From Paenibacillus sp. HWE-109 (GTDB lineage Bacteria > Bacillota > Bacilli > Paenibacillales > NBRC-103111), in contig NZ_CP091881.1 in the NCBI RefSeq assembly GCF_022163125.1, positions 2,542,001-2,606,000 on the forward strand: a DNA stretch of 64,000 nt. The letters run 5' to 3'. The first letter of the stretch is position 1; every line of letters starts with the position of its first letter. A model generated the notes under the pieces. The model was not told the origin of the DNA, did no database searches, and saw only the letters and a list, made by a program, of their open reading frames with translations. A program made the translations under genes and the position numbers. This document shows, one piece after another, positions 58,993-64,000 of the stretch.

Positions 58993-60399
58993 ATGCGTCT
59001 GAAAGAACATCTAATTGATTCCTTAATGAATTTAACCTCTGACGGGATCGTGATCGTGGATACACATGGCACTGTGTTGGAGGTTAACAAGAAATTTGAA
59101 GAGTTGCATGGCTGGACAAGGGAAGAAGTTATCGGAAAAGTACTGCCAATGACGCCTGAAATTTATAAAGAAGATGCTCTTCGTTTATATCAGACTTTAA
59201 TAAACGGTGGGCAAGTCAAGGATTTCGAAGCGCTTAAACTTAGAAAAGATGGTTCTACCTTTTACGCCAATGTGACGGTTTCACCAGTGAAGAATAATGA
59301 GGGAGTCGTGATCGGGTTTGTTGGTGTGGAAAGGGACATTAGTGAAAAGAAAAGAGCGGAAGAAGAGCTGCTGGAGAGAGAAAAACAGTTCAGAAGATTA
59401 ATTAAGCTTAGTCCTGAACCAATAGTTCTGCATAAAGACGGTTACGTGAACTTTGTGAATGATGCTTGCTGCAAACTTTTTGGCGGCGCTACAACAGATG
59501 ACTTCAAGGGAAGATCGATCTATGATTTTTTCTGTTCAAATGACAAGGACCTCATTTCAGCGCAGCTTGAGCAGGTTATGCAGTCGGATAACTACACGGA
59601 TTTTATGGAGAGGAAACTTCAGAAATTAGACGGAACTTTTTTTGATGCCGAAATATCCTCTATTTATGTCCACAAAAACTTGGGGTTTCCTGTTGTACAA
59701 ACCGTGATTCGTGATCTGACAGAGCGCAAAAAGTCGGAAGAAGCAATCATTAGATCGGAAAAACTATCACTAATTGGTCAATTAGCGGCTGGTATCGCGC
59801 ACGATATTCGTAATCCCTTAACTTCTTTGAAAGGGTTTGTTCATTTACTAAAGGCTAAGAATGCAGACTATGTTGATGTTATGATGGAAGAATTAGAACA
59901 TATTAATTATGTAGTCAACGAATTTATGACATTGGCCAAACCGCATCTTCATTTTTACATGGAGAGTACGACGCAAGAGCTTGTGCAAAGTGTAGTTGGT
60001 TTTCTGCAACCCCATACTCATCTATATAACGTTCAAATCCAATTGAACATGCAGCAAGATATTCCTGCCATTTATTGCAACCCGGACCAAATCAAACAAG
60101 TTTTGCTTAATGTACTAAAGAATGCAATTGAGTCTATGACTAACGGAGGGTTCATACGCATATCATCCCGAAAGTTAAATCATAGCTTGGTTATCAGCGT
60201 CGAAGATCAAGGTGTAGGCATCACGGAAGAAAGATTATCGCTGTTAGGGCAACCATTCTTCACTACAAAGGTTAATGGCAACGGTTTAGGTTTAATGGTT
60301 TGCAAACGGATCATCGAAGGACATGGTGGCAAATTGTCTATTCAAAGCCAAATTAATCAGGGGACTACAGTTGAAATTGAATTGCCTTTTAAAAAATAA
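58993..60399 (+). CDS. PAS-domain sensor histidine kinase
   Basis: A 468-residue soluble kinase with two PAS domains (about 8-125 and 130-250), a HisKA box IAHDIRNPLTSLKGF (His about 271), N box NVLKNAIESM, and G boxes EDQGVGI and GNGLGLMVCKRII. No membrane span is seen. Such two-PAS kinases in Bacillus feed the sporulation phosphorelay or sense redox and oxygen. It lies between the metal ABC operon and the cytochrome bd genes and has no response-regulator partner adjacent. Start by ATG at 58,993 with GGGGATG upstream. A terminator follows. Confidence 0.9.
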   Translation: MRLKEHLIDSLMNLTSDGIVIVDTHGTVLEVNKKFEELHGWTREEVIGKVLPMTPEIYKEDALRLYQTLINGGQVKDFEALKLRKDGSTFYANVTVSPVKNNEGVVIGFVGVERDISEKKRAEEELLEREKQFRRLIKLSPEPIVLHKDGYVNFVNDACCKLFGGATTDDFKGRSIYDFFCSNDKDLISAQLEQVMQSDNYTDFMERKLQKLDGTFFDAEISSIYVHKNLGFPVVQTVIRDLTERKKSEEAIIRSEKLSLIGQLAAGIAHDIRNPLTSLKGFVHLLKAKNADYVDVMMEELEHINYVVNEFMTLAKPHLHFYMESTTQELVQSVVGFLQPHTHLYNVQIQLNMQQDIPAIYCNPDQIKQVLLNVLKNAIESMTNGGFIRISSRKLNHSLVISVEDQGVGITEERLSLLGQPFFTTKVNGNGLGLMVCKRIIEGHGGKLSIQSQINQGTTVEIELPFKK

Positions 60400-60412
60400 G
60401 ACGTAGCATCGC

Positions 60413-60436
60413 ATCCGCCGAAAGGGGCGGATTTTT
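60413..60436 (+). terminator. Rho-independent terminator
   Basis: ATCCGCC pairs with GGCGGAT around a short GAAAGG loop, followed by TTTTG-TTTTT. Ends the kinase gene; the 190 bases to the operator below show nothing else. Confidence 0.85.
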
Positions 60437-60631
60437 GTTTTTCACAGAAATAACTTGGCTTCGTGGCCTTTTAGTCAAATAACTGTTGCAATTATAGCTC
60501 TAAGGAGTCATATAAATTACTCATCTTCAAGGTATACTTTAAGACAGATAATCCGATTGTAGAAGAAAAAGGAGTGGAGAAACGGAAGTTCATATATCTG
60601 CAACAAGATATTCAAAACCTCGCCACATTCA

Positions 60632-60649
60632 TTGTGAAAAAAATCACAT
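60632..60649 (+). promoter_or_regulatory. FNR/Rex-type palindrome with promoter of the cytochrome bd operon
   Basis: TTGTGAAAAAAATCACAT contains TGTGA-N6-TCACA, the Fnr/CRP half-site pair, and is also one step from the Rex site TTGTGA-AWWWWT-TCACAA. A TATAAT lies at 60,668-60,673; the implied start near 60,680 puts the palindrome centre at about -40, the position used by Fnr as an activator. Either oxygen/redox regulator is plausible. Confidence 0.7.
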
Positions 60650-60727
60650 ATTAACTTGCGTTTCGTTTATAATGCCAGTATATCGTTATTTAACACTAGC
60701 TAATATGCCATGGAGGGATGGGTGGCT

Positions 60728-60844
60728 ATGAATCCTAATGAAGAAAATAAACGAATTGTTAAGCAAGAAAAGCGCCTAATTATTCTGTGCATCACCGTAG
60801 CAGGCATTATGCTGCTGTCTTTATCCAAGTATCTCTTTAAATAA
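60728..60844 (+). CDS. Small membrane protein (38 residues) ahead of cydA
   Basis: A 38-residue frame: charged N-terminus MNPNEENKRIVKQEKRL, then one hydrophobic helix ILCITVAGIMLLSL and SKYLFK. GGAGGGATGGGTGG precedes the ATG. It ends 39 bases before cydA and lies after the operon promoter, so it is co-transcribed. I do not recognise a family; by place and size it could be a small assembly or stability subunit of the oxidase. Confidence 0.65.
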   Translation: MNPNEENKRIVKQEKRLIILCITVAGIMLLSLSKYLFK

Positions 60845-60883
60845 CAATTGTTAGTTAGCCAAGCTTTAGGAGGGGGAATCATC

Positions 60884-62239
60884 ATGTTATTAGCTAGCTA
60901 CGATCCAGTCATGTATAGCCGAATGCTAACAGGGCTAACTCTTGCATTCCACATTATATTCGCTACCATCGGGGTAGGCGTTCCACTTATGATTGCTCTT
61001 GCGGAATGGATTGGCATTAGACGCAAGGATGAGCATTATCTGCTTATGGCAAGGAGGTGGGCGCGCGGCTTTGTCATTACCGTGGCTGTCGGTGTCGTAA
61101 CGGGAACTGCAATTGGGCTGCAGCTCAGCCTGCTATGGCCCAGCTTTATGAAAGTAGCTGGTCAATCGATCGCTATCCCGCTCTTCCTGGAGACTTTCGC
61201 CTTCTTCTTTGAAGCGATTTTCCTCGGTATTTACCTCTACACTTGGGATCGCTTCAAGAATAAAATGACACACTTCTGGATGCTCACTCCAGTCGTCATT
61301 GGATCATCCGCATCCGCTTTCTTTATTACGGTTGTCAATGCCTTCATGAATGCACCAGCAGGTGTAACTGTAGTAGACGGCAAAATTACTGATATTTCTC
61401 CTTTCGGCGCCATGCTGAGTCCTGCGATGCCGACCAAGGTTTCACATGTGCTCATTACTGCTTACTTGACCTGTGCCTTCATTCTAGCCGCTATTTCAGC
61501 TTGGTCCTTGCTCAAGGGCCGCAATCATGTGTACTACAAAAAAGCCCTCAAGCTCACCATGATATCAGCTTGCGTATTCCTTCTTTCAAGCGCGATAATA
61601 GGTGACTTATCGGGTAAATACTTGGCGAACTATCAACCGGAGAAGCTGGCCGCGATGGAATGGCATTTCGAAACGACCAAACAAGCGCCACTGGTCTTCG
61701 GAGGTATCTTGACTGAGGATAACGAGATCAAATACGGCATTAAAATCCCGTACGCACTCAGTGTTCTTGCTCATGGGCGGCCTAATGCCGAAGTCACAGG
61801 ACTTAATGATATTCCGGCTGACGAAACGCCTCCACTTTGGATTCATTATTTATTCGATTTGAAAATGAGTTTCGTTGCCATGATGGTACTGGTCGCATTG
61901 GTGTTCTTATTGTTATTATGGCGCAAAAGGTCACTTGTCTATTCGAATAAATGGCTGCTGCGCGGCATCATTTTAACCGCTCCCCTTGCGATGCTGACGA
62001 TCGAGCACGGCTGGATCTTCGCTGAAGTTGGACGCCAACCATGGATTCTTCATGGCATCATGAGAACTTCTGAAGGAGCAACGGTCTCCGATCACGTGGA
62101 TACGATGCTTATCGTCTTCGCACTTCTCTATATTGTCCTTGGATTAACGGCCGTTCGGGTACTGTTACGCATGTTCCGCAATAATCGGGCTGAGGATGAA
62201 ATCGCCGCGAGAGGGATAGAAGGGGGCGGCCAGCAATGA
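60884..62239 (+). CDS. cydA: Cytochrome bd oxidase subunit I
   Basis: A 451-residue membrane protein with nine or so spans. Conserved pieces: SRMLTGLTLAFHIIFATIG (haem-ligand His near residue 23), FFEAIFLGIYLYTWDRF with the Glu pair region, and GRQPWILHGIMRTS near 390. The periplasmic Q-loop region is short, as in cyanide-insensitive CioA/YthA-type enzymes. It oxidises quinol and reduces oxygen with high affinity. AGGAGGGGG 7 bases before the ATG. cydB overlaps its stop by ATGA. Confidence 0.93.
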   Translation: MLLASYDPVMYSRMLTGLTLAFHIIFATIGVGVPLMIALAEWIGIRRKDEHYLLMARRWARGFVITVAVGVVTGTAIGLQLSLLWPSFMKVAGQSIAIPLFLETFAFFFEAIFLGIYLYTWDRFKNKMTHFWMLTPVVIGSSASAFFITVVNAFMNAPAGVTVVDGKITDISPFGAMLSPAMPTKVSHVLITAYLTCAFILAAISAWSLLKGRNHVYYKKALKLTMISACVFLLSSAIIGDLSGKYLANYQPEKLAAMEWHFETTKQAPLVFGGILTEDNEIKYGIKIPYALSVLAHGRPNAEVTGLNDIPADETPPLWIHYLFDLKMSFVAMMVLVALVFLLLLWRKRSLVYSNKWLLRGIILTAPLAMLTIEHGWIFAEVGRQPWILHGIMRTSEGATVSDHVDTMLIVFALLYIVLGLTAVRVLLRMFRNNRAEDEIAARGIEGGGQQ

Positions 62240-63261
62240 GCTATGAAGTAATTGGAATTACCGTGTTATGGATATTCCTATTCGGCTATTTAATCGTAGC
62301 TTCCATTGACTTCGGTGCCGGCTTCTTTAGCTACTACAGCACGATAACCGGCAAACGGCATCTGATCAACAAGGTGATCGAGCGTTATCTTTCTCCGGTA
62401 TGGGAAGTCACCAATGTGTTTCTTGTTTTTTTCTTCGTCGGCTTTGTTGGTTTTTTCCCAGATACGGCGTACTACTACGGCACAGCATTATTGCTTCCAG
62501 GCAGTGTGGCTATCATTTTGCTCGCCATTAGGGGATCATACTATGCCTTTAGCAACTATGGAAGCAAGAAAGACAGTCGGTTTTACTTGTTCTTATATGG
62601 GGCAAGCGGACTACTTATTCCGGCTTCGCTATCAACCGTCTTGACCATTTCCGAAGGCGGCTACATTGCCGTAGACGATAACAATCAGATAACCTTCCTG
62701 TTCACCAAGCTGTTCACGAGCGCATATTCGTGGACCGTAGTTCTTCTTGCGATTGTGAGCGTGCTCTACATCTCAGCTATGTTCTTGTGTTACTATGCCA
62801 ATCGGGCAAATGATCGAGGAGCGTTCGAGCTTGTGCGTAAGTATGCGATCGCCTGGAGCGGCCCGACCATTCTGAGCAGTCTGCTGGTATTCTTCGCGAT
62901 CCGCGGGCATAATGCAGGACATTTCCAGCGGATGGAGGATTATGCCTGGATGTTCGTTCTATCCTTTGTCTGCTTCGTCGTGGCCATTTATCTGGTATGG
63001 GCGCGCAAACGGCTAGGGCTGTCATTCATCTTCGTCTTGCTGCAGTTTGGATTCGCCTTCTTCGGCTATGGGGCAGGGCATTTACCATACATTCTGTATC
63101 CTTATTTAACAATCTATGATAATTTCACCAGCGAACCAATGGCGATTGCGTTAATCTCTGTGTTCGTATTGGGCTTGCTGCTGCTTATTCCATCCTTGTA
63201 TCTTCTAATGCGACTTTTCTTGTTCGATGCCAACTATGTGCAGGGCAAGCGCAACAAATGA
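62236..63261 (+). CDS. cydB: Cytochrome bd oxidase subunit II
   Basis: A 341-residue membrane protein with eight to nine predicted spans, opening with WIFLFGYLIVASIDFGAGFF, the typical CydB start with its Asp-Phe-Gly-Gly-like motif (DFGAG), and VWEVTNVFLVFFFVGFVGFFP (conserved W-E-x-N). It forms the heterodimer with CydA in the membrane. Overlap ATGA with cydA, and a CydS-like small protein gene follows after 43 bases. No cydCD transporter genes are in the window; haem loading would rely on genes elsewhere. Confidence 0.92.
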   Translation: MSYEVIGITVLWIFLFGYLIVASIDFGAGFFSYYSTITGKRHLINKVIERYLSPVWEVTNVFLVFFFVGFVGFFPDTAYYYGTALLLPGSVAIILLAIRGSYYAFSNYGSKKDSRFYLFLYGASGLLIPASLSTVLTISEGGYIAVDDNNQITFLFTKLFTSAYSWTVVLLAIVSVLYISAMFLCYYANRANDRGAFELVRKYAIAWSGPTILSSLLVFFAIRGHNAGHFQRMEDYAWMFVLSFVCFVVAIYLVWARKRLGLSFIFVLLQFGFAFFGYGAGHLPYILYPYLTIYDNFTSEPMAIALISVFVLGLLLLIPSLYLLMRLFLFDANYVQGKRNK

Positions 63262-63304
63262 GATCACAATAATGATTCCATGACGGAAAGAGGGGGGTTC
63301 ATCT

Positions 63305-63415
63305 ATGCTGGAAATTTTTCTTATCTTCGTCGCACCTTTTCTCGTTGTTATTGGCGCTATTGGATTGTTGTTCTGGTTAGGAGGGCGTAAAAGTAGCAGC
63401 AATGAGCCACTATAA
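63305..63415 (+). CDS. CydS-like small subunit of cytochrome bd oxidase (36 residues)
   Basis: A 36-residue frame: MLEIFLIFVAPFLVVIGAI, then GLLFWLGGRK and a polar tail. One membrane helix, correct size and place (directly after cydB) for the CydS peptide known from Geobacillus bd oxidase. AGAGGGGGG precedes the ATG well. Similarity of the opening xFLIFxAPFxVV pattern supports the call. It probably stabilises the haem groups in subunit I. A cupredoxin gene follows. Confidence 0.75.
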   Translation: MLEIFLIFVAPFLVVIGAIGLLFWLGGRKSSSNEPL

Positions 63416-63436
63416 TGAAACGGAAAGGTGGTTCCT

Positions 63437-63835
63437 ATGAGGAATATGACAAAGTTCAGGGCAATCGGGACTATGGCCGGCATCCTTTTTACATGCCTCT
63501 TCATCTTCGCTTTATTTTATTTCCAGAACACAGAGTCATCGGCCAATGGACCCGTCATGACGGAAAGCGACGGCTATCAAATTGCGACATTTCAAGTGAA
63601 GGATGATGGCTTTTATCCAGCCAATATTGAAGTTAAGGCAGGCGTTCCAACAAAGCTGAATTTCAAAAAGCCAAGTGGCTTTACCTGCATAAGAAGTGTG
63701 GCTTCCCGCGACATAGGACTTGATCTCTATCTGGAAAAAGGGGATAACTTCACAACCTTGCAAGATTTAAAGCCGGGAACCTATAAATTGCACTGCGGTA
63801 TGTATATGTACTATGTCACAATTACAGTGAAATGA
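63437..63835 (+). CDS. Membrane-anchored cupredoxin-like protein
   Basis: A 132-residue protein with an N-terminal membrane anchor (IGTMAGILFTCLFIFALFYF) and one cupredoxin domain outside: FQVKDDGFYPANIEVKAGVP, then FTCIRSVASRDIGLDLYL and a C-terminal GTYKLHCGMYMYYVTITV. Cys in FTCIR, and Cys and Met in HCGM, could ligate copper; the usual His ligand is unclear. GAAAGGTGG before the ATG 63,437. Last gene of the bd-oxidase operon, so it may bring copper or electrons to the respiratory chain, or scavenge metal; not shown by sequence. Confidence 0.8.
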   Translation: MRNMTKFRAIGTMAGILFTCLFIFALFYFQNTESSANGPVMTESDGYQIATFQVKDDGFYPANIEVKAGVPTKLNFKKPSGFTCIRSVASRDIGLDLYLEKGDNFTTLQDLKPGTYKLHCGMYMYYVTITVK

Positions 63836-63858
63836 GTAGAAGTTAGCTTCAAATAACC

Positions 63859-63897
63859 AAAAAAGCCATATCCAACGATGTTGGATCATGGCTTTTT
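63859..63897. terminator. Bidirectional terminator
   Basis: AAAAAAGCCAT-ATCCAAC pairs with GTTGGAT-ATGGCTTTTT. A-tract and T-tract on both sides suit convergent genes: the cupredoxin and the minus-strand gene entering from the right edge. Confidence 0.85.
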
Positions 63898-63910
63898 GGT
63901 CTATTCTACC

Positions 63911-64000
63911 TCAGTATTCATTCTTCATACCAAGTTTTACTGAAAGCGAAGTTGTTGTATGAACGATCTTTTGAATGAGTGTTTCATCTATACTCTCGCG
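63911..64000 (-). CDS. C-terminal end of an unknown protein (partial)
   Basis: On the minus strand a frame is open from the window edge to a TGA at 63,911, giving the last 29 residues, which end LSVKLGMKNEY. The bidirectional terminator just below supports a real convergent gene. The piece is too short to name. Confidence 0.4.
   Translation of the reverse strand, partial: RESIDETLIQKIVHTTTSLSVKLGMKNEY

Overview
The window looks like a chromosomal segment of a Paenibacillus-type bacterium (Paenibacillaceae, Firmicutes). The reasons are strong Gram-positive Shine-Dalgarno sites, two secreted enzymes with SLH (S-layer homology) domains, an LplB/YtcP/lipoprotein sugar transporter next to a YesM/YesN-type two-component pair, a c-di-AMP riboswitch ahead of a LysM-CAP protein, Fur boxes, and a cytochrome bd operon with a CydS-like peptide. 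No rRNA, tRNA, CRISPR array or phage was seen.

Layout. 1-2.7 kb: the end of an operon (epimerase, MBL-fold hydrolase, F390-synthetase-like ligase). 2.7-3.6 kb: an MFS pseudogene and two repeat elements. 3.6-7.05 kb (minus): metallophosphoesterase, GH123/DUF4091-like glycosidase, alkaline-phosphatase-family hydrolase. 7.3-16.5 kb: oligosaccharide ABC importer, sensor kinase/AraC-type regulator, secreted beta-helix protein. 17.6-22.4 kb: FAD monooxygenase, CBO0543-family membrane protein, Fur-boxed siderophore-binding lipoprotein, AraC regulator fused to a siderophore-binding domain. 22.4-25.1 kb: a decayed gene, a duplicated repeat element and an IS110-family element inserted in it. 25.2-36.6 kb: SLH-peptidase, Fe(II)/2OG oxygenase, sugar isomerase, LLM monooxygenase plus M20 deacylase, riboswitch plus LysM-CAP protein, an AAA ATPase, a broken GNAT gene and an MtaD-like deaminase. 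37-42.2 kb: cytosine/hydantoin-type permease, DUF917 protein, PucR regulator, SDR. 42.2-48.1 kb: an IS91 relic, ArsR with its operators and a Cys-tailed flavoprotein, then a Tat-dependent multicopper oxidase, ZIP transporter and TatA. 48.9-53.6 kb: an apparently GC-richer block (SLH beta-lactamase-like hydrolase, ComP/ComA-like pair). 54-58.9 kb: a Nik/Cnt-type metal ABC importer. 59-63.8 kb: PAS kinase and cytochrome bd operon with two tiny membrane proteins and a cupredoxin. The last 90 bases hold the end of a convergent unknown gene.

The most unusual signal is intergenic. At least four unrelated sequence families (called A-D here) share one architecture: four 20-25 bp arms whose starts lie about 50-52, 59-63 and 50-52 bp apart. 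In A and B the first two arms are forward and the last two are reverse complements. I counted nine complete elements plus one truncated copy, always between genes and mostly at boundaries between functional modules. One element has amplified its forward arms into an exact 51-bp tandem array, and another was the landing site of the IS110 element, which lets the IS ends be inferred to within a 5-bp overlap. I do not know a published name for these elements.
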